Part shown: positions 36,385-44,906 of the stretch, piece by piece
How the letters are laid out: every line of letters begins with the position of its first letter
Position numbering within the stretch: the first letter of the stretch is position 1
Assembly (NCBI RefSeq): GCF_001660815.1
Contig: NZ_LYMI01000012.1
Location: forward strand, 62,001-126,000
DNA from: Xanthomonas nasturtii
GTDB taxonomy: Bacteria > Pseudomonadota > Gammaproteobacteria > Xanthomonadales > Xanthomonadaceae
DNA length: 64,000 bases
Direction of reading: 5' to 3'
Program-made: the position numbers and the translations under genes
The notes under the pieces: generated by a model
Databases searched by the model: none
The model's input: the letters and a program-made list of their open reading frames with translations, nothing else
Told to the model about the DNA's origin: nothing

Positions 36385-37090
36385 CCTCACTGCCATCCCG
36401 CCCGCCCGCGTGCTGATCGTCGACGACGAGCCGCAGATCCGCCGTTTTCTCGACATCAGCCTGCGTGCACAGGGCTACCGCGTGCTGCAGGCCGGCACCG
36501 CCGAAGAAGGCCTGGCCACGCTGGCCGGGCAGGGCGCCGAACTGGTGGTGCTGGACATCGGCCTGCCCGATCGCGACGGGCACGAGGTGCTGCGCGAAAT
36601 CCGCCAGTGGTCCAACGTGCCGGTGATCATGCTCACCGTGCGCGCCGGCGAAACCGAAAAGGTCGCCGCGCTCGATGCCGGCGCCAACGATTACGTGACC
36701 AAACCGTTCGGTGTGCAGGAACTGATGGCGCGCATCCGCTCCTTGCTGCGCCAGGCCGGTGCCGGCAGCACGCTGGAAGAAAGCGTGTTCGACGATGGCC
36801 GCCTGCATATCCATCTGGGCCTGCGCGAAGTCACGTTGGCAGGCGAGCCCGTGCCGCTGAGTCGCAAGGAATACGCCTTGCTCGCACTGCTGCTCAAACA
36901 TGCCGGCCGTGTGGTCACTCAACCGCAGCTGCTACGCGAAGTATGGGGACCCACCCACGAAGAAGACACCCATTACCTGCGCATTCTGGTCGGCAAACTG
37001 CGCCAGAAACTGCAAGACGATGCCGCCGACCCGCATTACATCGTGACCGAGCCCGGTGTGGGGTTGCGCTTTATCGGGGTGACGCGCTGA
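36374..37090 (+). CDS. kdpE: Response regulator KdpE
   Basis: OmpR-class DNA-binding response regulator (238 residues), partner of KdpD. The receiver domain has the acidic pocket VDDEP and Asp61 in LVVLDIGLPDRDG, with Lys in NDYVTKPFG. A winged-helix effector domain follows, with PLSRKEYALLALLLKHAGRV and THYLRILVGKLRQKL. It starts at ATG 36374 within the end of kdpD. The next gene is convergent, and the gap of about 195 bp holds nothing I recognise. Confidence 0.96.
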   Translation: MPTDLTAIPPARVLIVDDEPQIRRFLDISLRAQGYRVLQAGTAEEGLATLAGQGAELVVLDIGLPDRDGHEVLREIRQWSNVPVIMLTVRAGETEKVAALDAGANDYVTKPFGVQELMARIRSLLRQAGAGSTLEESVFDDGRLHIHLGLREVTLAGEPVPLSRKEYALLALLLKHAGRVVTQPQLLREVWGPTHEEDTHYLRILVGKLRQKLQDDAADPHYIVTEPGVGLRFIGVTR

Positions 37091-37285
37091 GCGCAGGTGC
37101 GCTGCCATCCGTGCAGCGCCACGCTGTTGCAAGAAGCATGGGGGCGTCTTTCCCGGTGCCTGTCACTGCGAGTGAGTGGATGCGAGCGGCGCGTCGATAG
37201 CGGCATCATCGCAGACGCCATGTGCATCGCGAGCGCACAGCTCCGCGCTTGCCCGTACGCACTGCAGTGTCGCAGGCGCGCAACC

Positions 37286-38674
37286 TCACTCCACCGGCGG
37301 CAGCACCTTGCCCGGATTCAAGATCCCATCCGGGTCCAGCGCGGCCTTGATCGCGCGCATCGCTGCCAGCGTGGGTGCGCTGAACGCCTGCGTCATGAAA
37401 TCGCGCTTGGCCACGCCGATGCCGTGTTCGCCGGAGAGCGTGCCTTCCAGCGACAGCACCAGCGCGAACAGCCGTGGCAATGCCGCGTGCGCGCGCGCGT
37501 CTTCGTCGGCATCGGCCGGGTCGTACATGATGTTGACGTGCAGGTTGCCGTTGCCTGCGTGGCCGAAGGCGACGATGGGCAGCGCGAATTCCGCAGCAAG
37601 CGCTTCCACGCCGGCCACCAACGCGGGAATGCGCGACACCGGCACCACCACGTCTTCGTTGATCTTGCCGGGCTTGATCGTGCGTAGTGCGGGCGACAGC
37701 GCGCGGCGCGCAGCCCACAATTTGTCGCGCGCGCTGCCGTCGGCGGCGATGTCCAGACTCAGCACGCCCTCGCCATTGGCGGCATCGTGCAGTGCCTGCA
37801 AGGCGTAGGGCAGGGTGTCGTGATCGCCGTCGGCTTCGACCAGCAACATCGCGCCCGCTTCGGGCACGTCGCTGCCATTGCGGCGTAGCAGTGCAATGGC
37901 ACTGGCATCCATGAATTCCAGCATGGTCGGCGTGGTCGGCTGCGCCATGATGCGCGACACCGCGGCCGCAGCGCTGGACGCATCGCGGTACAACGCGCGC
38001 ACCCCGGCTTGCGCGACTGCACGCGGGGTCAGCTTCAAGGTCGCTTCGACGATGATCGCCAGGGTGCCTTCGCTGCCCACCAGCAGATGCGTGAGGTCGT
38101 AGCCGGTGGAATTCTTGGTGTATGCGCCGCCGCAGCGGATCACCTCGCCGGTGCCGGTCACCGCCACCAGGCCAAGCACGTTGTCGCGGGTGGCGCCGTA
38201 CTTGACTGCACGCGGGCCGCCGGCGTTGGTGGATAGATTGCCGCCAACGCTACAGATCTCTGCACTGGACGGATCCGGTGGCCAGAACAAACCATGCGGC
38301 TGCAACGCCTGTTGCAGGTCGCCATTGAGCACGCCGGGCTGCACCACCGCGCAGCGGTCTTCCGGACGCAGCGCCATAATGCGATTCATGCGCGCCATCG
38401 ACACCACCACGCCGCCGGAAAACGGCACTGCCGCGCCGGTGGTGCCGGTGCCGGCGCCGCGCGCCACGATCGGCACGCCGTGCGCGCGGCAGGCCTGTAC
38501 GATCGCCACCACATCCTCGGTATCGCGCGGCAGGGCGACGGCGGCGGGCAATGCCCAGCGGCGCGAATCGTCTTCGCCATAGCGGCGGCGCGCATCGTCG
38601 CCGGTCAACCAGCCCTCGGCGCCGAGGCGCTTGGCCAGCAGCTCGGCCAGTGCAGCGGGAAGTACGTCGGTCAT
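37286..38674 (-). CDS. FAD-linked D-2-hydroxyacid dehydrogenase (GlcD/D-lactate dehydrogenase type)
   Basis: Flavoprotein (462 residues) of the FAD-binding oxidase/transferase type 4 family, probably oxidising D-lactate, glycolate or a related 2-hydroxyacid. ATG 38674 is used because it forms an ATGA overlap with the gene upstream on the strand. The N-terminal FAD-binding domain has IVARGAGTGTTGAAVPFSGG and SVGGNLSTNAGGPRAVKYG. The C-terminal substrate domain has IVAFGHAGNGNLHVNIM and LSGEHGIGVAKRDFM, with its conserved His residues. Family-level call is firm; the exact substrate is not. Confidence 0.9.
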   Translation of the reverse strand: MTDVLPAALAELLAKRLGAEGWLTGDDARRRYGEDDSRRWALPAAVALPRDTEDVVAIVQACRAHGVPIVARGAGTGTTGAAVPFSGGVVVSMARMNRIMALRPEDRCAVVQPGVLNGDLQQALQPHGLFWPPDPSSAEICSVGGNLSTNAGGPRAVKYGATRDNVLGLVAVTGTGEVIRCGGAYTKNSTGYDLTHLLVGSEGTLAIIVEATLKLTPRAVAQAGVRALYRDASSAAAAVSRIMAQPTTPTMLEFMDASAIALLRRNGSDVPEAGAMLLVEADGDHDTLPYALQALHDAANGEGVLSLDIAADGSARDKLWAARRALSPALRTIKPGKINEDVVVPVSRIPALVAGVEALAAEFALPIVAFGHAGNGNLHVNIMYDPADADEDARAHAALPRLFALVLSLEGTLSGEHGIGVAKRDFMTQAFSAPTLAAMRAIKAALDPDGILNPGKVLPPVE

Positions 38675-39210
38675 CGCATCTGATCCTGTGGTGTCGTGCG
38701 CTGGATGCATCTCCAGCCCAGCACGGCGACGGTGAGCGGCAGCCAGACCCAGCGCAGCTCGGAAAGCAGCGTGTCCAGGCCGCGCGCGTTGAAAAAGCCG
38801 CTGGCGAACGGCGACACGCGAATGGGCCGCCACGGTGCGAACCAGCGTGCCTGGTCCCACGGCCAGCCCAGTGCCACACCCAGGCCGCCGGAGGTCAGCG
38901 CATCCAGCAGCGGATGCGATGCGGCGCAGACGAACAAGAACACAGCCGCCTGCACGGCATCGGCACGCAACAGGCGATGCGCCGCGCCACCGAGCAACGC
39001 CATCGCTGCGGCGAACAACAGCGAGTGGCTGGCACCGCGATGGCCGAACGCGTCGGCATACGGGATGTGCAACGCAAAGGCCGCCACGTCGGCGTCGGGC
39101 AGCATCGCCGCCAGCACACCGGCAGCCAGCAGGCATGGCGACATGCGGCCGCGTTCACTGGCGCACCAGAGCGCCAGCGGCACCGCAGCGTGGGTCATGA
39201 TAGTCGGCAT
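38671..39210 (-). CDS. Membrane-bound metal-dependent hydrolase family protein (DUF457, YdjM-like)
   Basis: Inner-membrane protein of 179 residues from ATG 39210 (MPTIMTHAAVPLALW). Family marks are the N-terminal THAAVPLALW, the DADVAAF motif, the GHRGASHSLLFAAAMAL segment (HRGxSHS) and ASHPLLDALTSGG (HxxxD), typical of the putative metal-binding DUF457/YdjM group. The role of the family is unclear. The stop overlaps the start of the GlcD-like gene (ATGA), so the two are coupled, but a functional link is not evident. Confidence 0.85.
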   Translation of the reverse strand: MPTIMTHAAVPLALWCASERGRMSPCLLAAGVLAAMLPDADVAAFALHIPYADAFGHRGASHSLLFAAAMALLGGAAHRLLRADAVQAAVFLFVCAASHPLLDALTSGGLGVALGWPWDQARWFAPWRPIRVSPFASGFFNARGLDTLLSELRWVWLPLTVAVLGWRCIQRTTPQDQMR

Positions 39211-39251
39211 CGAACGTCGGTAATGGCGTGGGTAGCGAGCGTCGGGCGTGG

Positions 39252-39620
39252 TCAGCAATCGTCGGCGCGGAACGCGTCGCGGATCCAGTGCAATACCGGC
39301 GGTTCGCCGCTGGCGTCGACCACATCGAAGCGGCACGGCAGCGCTGCCAGCGCGGGGTGATGGACAAGAAACAATTGCGCGGCCAACACCAGCTTGCGGC
39401 GCTTGCGCACATCCACCGATGCCGCGCCGCCGCCGAAGCGGTCGTCGCGCCGGTAGCGCACTTCCACAAACACCAGCGATTGCCCGTCGCGCATCACCAG
39501 ATCGAGTTCGCCGCCGCGGTAGTTGGCGTTACGCACCACCAGCCGCAGACCGGCCTGCTCCAGCATGACGCGTGCGGCCGCTTCCACTGCCGCACCGCGC
39601 TGCTGACGCGCCGCCGGCAT
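39252..39620 (-). CDS. yraN: UPF0102/YraN family endonuclease-like protein
   Basis: Small cytoplasmic protein (122 residues from ATG 39620) of the YraN family, with a Holliday-junction-resolvase-like fold. Motifs are [45 protein letters not shown] (the ExD...ExR type nuclease core) and [14 protein letters not shown]. It is 4 bp downstream of lpoA on the minus strand. This lpoA-yraN pairing, with rsmI divergent, is a common gammaproteobacterial arrangement. Molecular role not established. Confidence 0.92.
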   Translation of the reverse strand: MPAARQQRGAAVEAAARVMLEQAGLRLVVRNANYRGGELDLVMRDGQSLVFVEVRYRRDDRFGGGAASVDVRKRRKLVLAAQLFLVHHPALAALPCRFDVVDASGEPPVLHWIRDAFRADDC

Positions 39621-39624
39621 GGCC

Positions 39625-41355
39625 TCAGCGGCCGTCGGCGATCGGCACCGGGCGGCCACCGTTGAAGGTGGACCAGGCCGGAGTGCGCAGCACGTTGCCG
39701 AAGCCGTCCAGATGCAAGGTGCCGGTGGCGCCACGCAGGCCGCCATCGGTGCCGGTGGCAAGTTTTTCCAGGTATGCGCTGATCTTCCAGGCGTCGTAGC
39801 CGAACGCGAACAGGCGGGCGGCCGGGCCGCGTGCGCTGGGCAGTGTGCTGGCCACCTGGCTGGCCGCCGGCAGGCCGGACACGCCCAGCGCGGTCCAGGT
39901 TTCGCTCGGGTAGACGATGCCGTCCAGTGCCAGGTCGTCTTCGATCTTGCCGGTGCCGGCCACCAGCTGCGAGGTGCCCACGCGCGACTTGCCGGCAAAT
40001 CCGCTCAATGCCAGCTGCGGGGCCAACGCCCGCGCGGTGTTTCCGCGCACAGCCAGGAACACCGCATCGGCGGTGCCGTAATTGCGCAGCTGCGCGCCGA
40101 TGTCGCCCGGCGTATCGGCCACGCTGATGCTGCCGGCCACCGTGCCGCCGCGTTCGCTGAAGCGGTCGCGGAAGGCCTTGATGGTGCGCTTGCCGCTGTC
40201 GTCGCTGGTGCCGACGATCAGCACGTTGCGGCGCTCGCGCGAGAGCAGGTATTCGGCGGCCATGATGCCGTCGTCTTCCGGTGCCAGCGAGAAGCCCGCG
40301 CTGCCGGTGGGCGGTGCCTTGTTGTCGGTGGGGCGGTTGAGCGCCAGCACCGGCACCGCCAGTTGGCCGCGTGCGAACAGGGCGCTCACTTCATCGCGCC
40401 CCAGCGGGCCGACCACGTAGTCCACCCCGGCGCTCACCGCTTTGTCGTAAGCGGCATTGGCACCGGCCGCAGTGCCGGCGGTGTCGAAGAACTGCACTTC
40501 CGGGCGGCGGCGGGTCTCGGCGTAATAGCCGGCCAGCAGGCCGTCACGCACCGGTGCGGAGGCGGTGGCCAGGTTGCCGGTGAGCGGCAACAGCACGCCC
40601 AGCTTGACCGGCGGGCGGTAGCCATCGCGCTCGGCCGGCGGACGCTTGCTGGTGTCGAAGCCCCACTGCGCATCGCGCTCGAACGCGTGCGGCAACCCCA
40701 GCCCACGGCTGATCAGCGCGCGCCCGGCGAAGTTGTACAGCGGGTCGCCGGCCGGCAGTGCGGCGGTACGGCCCTTGAGCGTGGCATCGTCCAGCGCGGC
40801 CAGCAGACGCACGATGGCGCGCTGGTTCTCGCTGCGCGGCGTGCCGGTCAGGCTGGCATCGGCGCGCGCGCGATCGGCGGCGGCGGCGAACAGGTCGCCG
40901 GTGGTTTCCAGCGCGGCGGCGCGGGCCACCAGCCAGCGCGTCTGCAGCGGCTGGGTCAGCCCCTGCGGGCTGTCGCCCAGCGCCTCCAATGCCTGCGCGC
41001 CCTGCCTGTCGAGCACCGCCAACTCGCCGGTGAGCAGCCCGAAGCGGGCGCGGTCTTCGCCGCTGAGGTGGCGTGCATTGACCTGCGCCAGCAGCGTGCG
41101 TGCGCGTGCATCATCGCCGGCGTCGTGCCAACCGAACGCAGATGCGGCCAGCAAGCGGCTGCGCTGTGCACCACTGGCACTGGCGGCCTCGGCTTCCAGT
41201 TGCTGCGCCGCCTCGCGCGGCTTGCCCTGGTCCAGCAACGCCAGCGCCGCGCTTTGCGTGGGCGAGGCGGTCTGGGTGACGCTGCTGGTGGCGCAACCGG
41301 CCGCCAGCATCACCAGCAGCGACAGGGCGGAGATCCTTGCAACACGCTTGTTCAT
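39625..41355 (-). CDS. lpoA: Outer-membrane lipoprotein LpoA, activator of PBP1a
   Basis: LpoA/LppC-family lipoprotein (576 residues from ATG 41355) that reaches through the periplasm to stimulate the peptidoglycan synthase PBP1a. It has a lipoprotein signal, [10 protein letters not shown]. An N-terminal TPR-like domain spans about 30-250, and a C-terminal periplasmic-binding-like domain follows, beginning with [25 protein letters not shown] and including [21 protein letters not shown] and [16 protein letters not shown]. Upstream, 82 bp separate it from the divergent rsmI. Confidence 0.93.
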   Translation of the reverse strand: MNKRVARISALSLLVMLAAGCATSSVTQTASPTQSAALALLDQGKPREAAQQLEAEAASASGAQRSRLLAASAFGWHDAGDDARARTLLAQVNARHLSGEDRARFGLLTGELAVLDRQGAQALEALGDSPQGLTQPLQTRWLVARAAALETTGDLFAAAADRARADASLTGTPRSENQRAIVRLLAALDDATLKGRTAALPAGDPLYNFAGRALISRGLGLPHAFERDAQWGFDTSKRPPAERDGYRPPVKLGVLLPLTGNLATASAPVRDGLLAGYYAETRRRPEVQFFDTAGTAAGANAAYDKAVSAGVDYVVGPLGRDEVSALFARGQLAVPVLALNRPTDNKAPPTGSAGFSLAPEDDGIMAAEYLLSRERRNVLIVGTSDDSGKRTIKAFRDRFSERGGTVAGSISVADTPGDIGAQLRNYGTADAVFLAVRGNTARALAPQLALSGFAGKSRVGTSQLVAGTGKIEDDLALDGIVYPSETWTALGVSGLPAASQVASTLPSARGPAARLFAFGYDAWKISAYLEKLATGTDGGLRGATGTLHLDGFGNVLRTPAWSTFNGGRPVPIADGR

Positions 41356-41437
41356 TTCAGATCCATTGGACAGGGGCCGCCAGGGCGGTCCGTTGAAAAC
41401 CGCTACGATTCTACCCTTTGCCCCCGGAAGACCGCTG

Positions 41438-42259
41438 ATGATGTCCCCTGGAACCCTGCACGTGGTCGCCACGCCGATCGGCAACCTGGCCGACCTGTCG
41501 CCGCGCGCGCAGGAGGTGTTGCGTGGCGTGGCCGCGATCTGCGCCGAAGACACCCGCCACACCCGCCAATTGCTCAGCCATTTCGGTATCGACCGCCCGC
41601 TGCTGGCCCTGCACGACCACAACGAAGAAGCCATGTCCGAACGTATCGTGGCGCGCCTGGGCGAAGGCGAATCGCTGGCCATCGTCAGCGATGCCGGCAC
41701 CCCGCTGGTCAGCGACCCCGGTTTCAAGCTGGTGCGCGCCGCCCGTGCCGCCGGCATCAAGGTCAGCCCGGTGCCGGGCGCCTGCGCGGCGATCGCCGCG
41801 TTGAGCGTGGCCGGCCTGCCCAGCGACCGCTTCGGCTTCGAAGGATTTCTGCCGGCCAAGAGCGCCGCGCGCCGCGAGCGCCTGGCGCACTTGGCCGGCG
41901 AGACCCGCACCCTGGTGTTCTACGAGTCGTCCCACCGCATCGTCGACTCGCTGGCCGACCTGCGTTTCGCCTTCGGCGACGACCGCCCGGCGGTGATCGC
42001 CCGCGAGCTGACCAAGCTGTTTGAAACCGTGCTCGACGGCAGCCTGGCCGAACTGCAGGCCAGGGTCGAAGCCGACGACAACCAGCGCAAGGGCGAGTTC
42101 GTCGTGATGGTGCAAGGCGCCGCCGACGCTGCCGACGGCCAGCTCGCCGAAGGCCGCCGCGTCTACGCCAAACTCGCCGAACACCTGCCGCCGTCCACTG
42201 CCGCCAAGCTGGCCGCCGAACTCACCGGCGCGCCGCGCAAGGCGTTGTATGGCGGCTAG
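41438..42259 (+). CDS. rsmI: 16S rRNA (cytidine-1402-2'-O)-methyltransferase RsmI
   Basis: SAM-dependent tetrapyrrole-methylase-fold enzyme (273 residues) that 2'-O-methylates C1402 of 16S rRNA. Motifs are the N-terminal LHVVATPIGNLADLSPRA, ICAEDTRHTRQLL, LAIVSDAGTPLVSDPG, VPGACAAIAALSVAGL and TLVFYESSHRI. Two ATG codons stand in tandem (41438 and 41441); either may be used. RsmH, which methylates the base of the same nucleotide, is encoded 3 kb downstream in the mra cluster. rnpB follows about 145 bp downstream. Confidence 0.95.
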   Translation: MMSPGTLHVVATPIGNLADLSPRAQEVLRGVAAICAEDTRHTRQLLSHFGIDRPLLALHDHNEEAMSERIVARLGEGESLAIVSDAGTPLVSDPGFKLVRAARAAGIKVSPVPGACAAIAALSVAGLPSDRFGFEGFLPAKSAARRERLAHLAGETRTLVFYESSHRIVDSLADLRFAFGDDRPAVIARELTKLFETVLDGSLAELQARVEADDNQRKGEFVVMVQGAADAADGQLAEGRRVYAKLAEHLPPSTAAKLAAELTGAPRKALYGG

Positions 42260-42402
42260 GGTTGCCGTCGCAGGCGCAGGTTTGCGTGCGGCCGGGATGT
42301 CTCGGTAAGGCCTCTTCGCGCCCAGGTGCGTTCCTGGCGGCGATGGCGGGGCTGGCAACGCAGCGCCGTCGTGCAAGGTGGCGATAGCGTATAGTGCGCC
42401 CC

Positions 42403-42832
42403 GGCGGAGTCGGCCAGACAGTCGCGTCACTCGCAAGAGTGCCGAGGAAAGTCCGGGCTCCATAGGGCAAGGTGCCAGGTAACGCCTGGGCGGCGCAAGC
42501 CGACGGAAAGTGCAACAGAAAGATACCGCCTACGTCCCTCGTCACCCCTCTGCCGCTACTGGAACGTGCCAGCGATGCATCGCATCGCCAAGTGCGCCCG
42601 GAGGCTGCAGAGGGGTGGCGAGGGGCCGGTAAGGGTGAAATGGTGCGGTAAGAGCGCACCGCGAGTCCGGTAACGGACCGGCACGGCAAACCCCACCTGG
42701 AGCAAGACCAAATAGGGATCCATTGGCGTGGCCCGCGCTGGATCCGGGTAGGTTGCTTGAGCGCTGCGGTGACGTAGCGCCTAGACGAATGACTGTCCAC
42801 GACAGAACCCGGCTTACCGGCCGGCTCCGCCA
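42403..42832 (+). ncRNA. rnpB: RNase P RNA (type A)
   Basis: Catalytic RNA of ribonuclease P, which trims tRNA 5' ends. The 5' region has CCAGACAGTCGCG and the invariant GAGGAAAGTCCGGGCTCC, followed by CATAGGGCA, GCCAGGTAACGCCTGGG and GTGCAACAGAAAG; the 3' part has GGTAAGGGTGAAA, GGTAAGAGCGCACC and the closing strand CGGCTTACCGGCCGG. The terminal P1 stem pairs GGCGGAGTCGGCC near 42403 with GGCCGGCTCCGCC near 42820-42832. P12 is long: an 18-bp stem at about 42536-42553 with 42607-42624, with one G-U pair. The ends are set by P1 pairing and may be a few bases off. Confidence 0.95.
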
Positions 42833-43200
42833 CCTTCGTTCGGGCGTTCGCCCTTCTCGAAGGCGCCCACGCTTCGTACCGCCGCAGGCGGTACAAAACG
42901 CGGGTCCCGCTCCGGGTATGCCATATCCCCCGCGGCTGTCGCCGCGCCCCCTTGACTCAAGGGGGCTTGCAGATAGGTGGTTGGCTGGGGCGCTGCGCAC
43001 TAAGTGATCAACTCCCTTCCACCGCTTGCTGCGGTAGGTGCCCGAAGGGCGGATGGGGGCGAGCTTTTCGCTCTGGCGTCATGGCGGTAAATCGGGCGTC
43101 AAGCGCTGGGATGCTGGACCAGCCGATGCTTCAGCGTGCGCAACCTGCCGCGATCTGCGTCATGGGCGTCTCGCTCACGCTGCAGTTGCCAGCGCGCTAC
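42833..43200. other. Repeat-rich stretch between rnpB and ccdB, 368 bp
   Basis: No gene is supportable here. Several short palindromes follow rnpB: GTACCGCCGCAGGCGGTAC at about 42877, and CCCCCTTG-ACT-CAAGGGGG at 42947-42965, a perfect 8-bp stem that could terminate rnpB although no T-run follows. A segment containing AGGTGCCCGAAGGGCGGATG at about 43037 resembles the dispersed-repeat-like segment near 27240. Repeats like these next to a toxin-antitoxin pair suggest past insertion at this site. Confidence 0.5.
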
Positions 43201-43518
43201 CTAACCAAACGAGCGGGTGAACAGCTCGTCCAGGGCGTCGACGATGCGTTGCCCTTCGTCCCTCAACGAACCCGCCGGGTGGGTGAGTACCGAGAGCGGT
43301 ACCGAGGTCATTTCCAGTGGTTGCAGCACGACGCGCTGGCCGGCGACGACGAATTCGGGGGTGAAGCGGGAGGGGGTCGGGGAGTGCGCGGAGGCGATGA
43401 CCAACGGTACGACGACGCGGCGGGGGGAGGCATCGAAGATTTTCGATTGGACGACCACAACATAAGGAATGTTCTTGTTGCGTCCGACGTTGGCGTAGAT
43501 ATCGAACTGGTCGGTCAC
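43201..43518 (-). CDS. ccdB: CcdB-family toxin
   Basis: Toxin of a CcdAB pair (105 residues), expected to poison DNA gyrase. The start is GTG 43518 (VTDQFDIYANVGRNKNIPYVV), forming a GTGA overlap with the ccdA stop. Family marks are QFDIYANV, PYVVVVQSKIFD, PRRVVVPLV, TPEFVVAGQRVVLQPLEM and a C-terminal helix ending FTRSFG, where CcdB ends in a WGI-type tail important for gyrase binding; the different ending here may alter toxicity. It is cytoplasmic and normally neutralised by CcdA. Confidence 0.92.
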   Translation of the reverse strand: MTDQFDIYANVGRNKNIPYVVVVQSKIFDASPRRVVVPLVIASAHSPTPSRFTPEFVVAGQRVVLQPLEMTSVPLSVLTHPAGSLRDEGQRIVDALDELFTRSFG

Positions 43519-43766
43519 AGGGTGGAGAACTCGTCGGCGAAGGCGCCGTGCGCGTCGGTGAAGGCCTTCCATTCGCTTGCGGCGCGTTGCAACTCCATCG
43601 CCCGGGCGCTGTGGCTGTCGCGCTCCTTCGTCACGTACTCGGCCAGCAGTTCCTCCACCTTTGCCGACAGGTTGCCGGTCATGGCGCGGGCCTGGGCGGC
43701 CAGGTCGGCATTGATGGTCAGGTTGAGGGGTTTTTTTGGTGCGGAGCTATCGTAATAACGGCTCAT
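43515..43766 (-). CDS. ccdA: CcdA-family antitoxin
   Basis: Antitoxin of 83 residues. The N-terminal ribbon-helix-helix region (KKPLNLTINADLAAQARAMTG) should bind DNA as a dimer and repress the pair, and the C-terminal part (ERDSHSARAMELQRAASEWKAF) should wrap CcdB. AGGAGG lies about 5-6 bases before the start on its strand. A palindrome at 43785-43803 sits just upstream and is the natural operator candidate. It is only 49 bp behind the NRDE-family gene. Confidence 0.93.
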   Translation of the reverse strand: MSRYYDSSAPKKPLNLTINADLAAQARAMTGNLSAKVEELLAEYVTKERDSHSARAMELQRAASEWKAFTDAHGAFADEFSTL

Positions 43767-43784
43767 GACGGGCCTCCTGCGCTT

Positions 43785-43803
43785 ATGCGCACGCTATGCG
43801 CAT
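43785..43803 (-). promoter_or_regulatory. Palindrome ATGCGCA-N5-TGCGCAT upstream of ccdA (candidate CcdA operator)
   Basis: Seven-base arms with a 5-base spacer form a perfect dyad, 19-37 bp upstream of the ccdA start. Ribbon-helix-helix antitoxins usually bind dyads of this size at their own promoters, so autoregulation is likely. The dyad lies between the NRDE-gene stop and ccdA. No clear -35/-10 pair could be picked out. Confidence 0.55.
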
Positions 43804-43815
43804 GATTCTGGGCTG

Positions 43816-44583
43816 TCAATGCGTGGCAGCGATGTCCAGCCGGGTCTCGCCCTGGAAATTCCCGTTCGGGCCGAAGCGGCGCTCGTGGATGAAGCCATGG
43901 CCGTGATGGTCCACCGCCACGATGGTGCTGGCGCGGGTGCCGTAGCTGGCGCCGCTGATAAATGCGGCCGAGAGCAGGCGCTCGGTGGGCAGGTCCACGC
44001 CGGTGTGGGGAAGGGCGTCGTCGGGGGCGATGGCCGGGTTGCCCAGCGCAGCCCAGAGCGGCTGCAGGTTTTCATCGCCGTCGGCGCACCAGTGGCGCAG
44101 CACCTCGGTCAGGGCGGCGGTTTTGGGCCACTGGGCGTCTAGCGGCCCGTTGGACATGCCGTGGATGCCTGCCGCCAGCTGCCGCGCCAGTGGCGGGTGA
44201 TTGCTGAGGTGCTCGCAACGGTCGGCGTCGCATAGCAATAGGTTAAACGGTGGGAACGCGTGGGCGGCGCCGGAAAGTAGGTCGGCATACGCGGTAGCGC
44301 CCAGGCTGCCGGACAGATAGTCGGCAATCAGATGCCCGCGTGAGCGCCCCGAGGCAGTGGCGAGCGGGTCGCGCACATTGGTCACCACCGCAACGCGGCC
44401 GTCGCAGCCCAGGCCCACCCAACTGCCTCCGGAGCGCAAATCGCGGCCCGCCAGCACGTTGTCGGCCGGTGCCGCCCAGTGCGCCAGTGCTGCGGTGGGG
44501 CGTTCGTGGAATTCATCGCGGTTGCCGGCCAGCAGCAGGCGCCAGCGCGGGTGGGTTTTCCAGGCAAGGGCGACCAGGCACAT
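43816..44583 (-). CDS. NRDE (TANGO2) family protein
   Basis: Protein of 255 residues in the NRDE/TANGO2 family, named for the motif LAGNRDEFHERPT near the N terminus. Other marks are the N-terminal MCLVALAW (conserved Cys2), GGSWVGLGCDGRVAVVTNVRDP, GMSNGPLDAQWPKT and SYGTRASTIVAVD. The family has no agreed function; roles in lipid or haem handling have been proposed in eukaryotes. It is divergent from mraZ and shares a 323-bp gap with it. Confidence 0.9.
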   Translation of the reverse strand: MCLVALAWKTHPRWRLLLAGNRDEFHERPTAALAHWAAPADNVLAGRDLRSGGSWVGLGCDGRVAVVTNVRDPLATASGRSRGHLIADYLSGSLGATAYADLLSGAAHAFPPFNLLLCDADRCEHLSNHPPLARQLAAGIHGMSNGPLDAQWPKTAALTEVLRHWCADGDENLQPLWAALGNPAIAPDDALPHTGVDLPTERLLSAAFISGASYGTRASTIVAVDHHGHGFIHERRFGPNGNFQGETRLDIAATH

Positions 44584-44719
44584 GCCCGCGATTGTCGCCC
44601 GTTTGCGCAGTGGCCGGGTGTAGCTGGCGCAACGTGAAGTGAGACAGTAGTCGAGTTTACATGGCCTTCACACCCCTGAATTTTTGTTCAATCTCAAAAT
44701 CTGAGACGAAACAGCAACT

Positions 44720-44728
44720 TGTGGATAA
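44720..44728 (-). promoter_or_regulatory. Perfect DnaA box upstream of mraZ
   Basis: TGTGGATAA on the plus strand is the complement of TTATCCACA, the strongest DnaA-box sequence. It lies about 70 bp upstream of the candidate mraZ -35 element in the gap between the NRDE gene and mraZ. A single box can arise by chance; its place before the division operon gives it some interest. A second, weaker TTGTTGACAACC stretch lies downstream at 44796. Confidence 0.5.
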
Positions 44729-44798
44729 CCTTTGAACAAGTCTCTAAAGAGTGCTGCAACTCATTGATGCGATTGGCGATTTGTAGCCTGCAAAGTTG

Positions 44799-44826
44799 TT
44801 GACAACCTTTGACGCGCTGCTAAGGT
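44799..44826 (+). promoter_or_regulatory. Candidate sigma-70 promoter of the mra/dcw operon
   Basis: TTGACA at 44799-44804 is a consensus -35 element. With a 16-base spacer the -10 position falls on TAAGGT (44821-44826), a weak match sharing T1, A2 and T6. It lies about 80 bp upstream of mraZ, directly next to the phased MraZ half-sites. This resembles the known mraZ promoters of gammaproteobacteria, which are repressed by MraZ. Confidence 0.55.
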
Positions 44827-44870
44827 GGGCAACGGAGGGAAAACCAGGTGTTTTGTGGTTTTTCGTGGTT
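44826..44870 (+). promoter_or_regulatory. MraZ operator: five half-sites at exact 10-bp spacing
   Basis: TGGGC (44826-44830), AGGGA (44836-44840), AGGTG (44846-44850), TGGTT (44856-44860) and TGGTT (44866-44870) recur every 10 bases, each separated by 5 bases. MraZ of E. coli and Mycoplasma binds direct TGGGN-type repeats with 5-base gaps. The first site overlaps the candidate -10, the place for autorepression of the operon. The first two are near consensus and the last three are degenerate. Confidence 0.65.
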
Positions 44871-44906
44871 CAATGATCCCCCAGCGGGTATTCGAGGTTG
44901 TATTCG

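Noticed and set aside
42537-42624. Separate hairpin RNA or attenuator inside the rnpB region
   Set aside because: The long stem occupies the P12 position of type A RNase P RNA, between two conserved blocks, and needs no other explanation.
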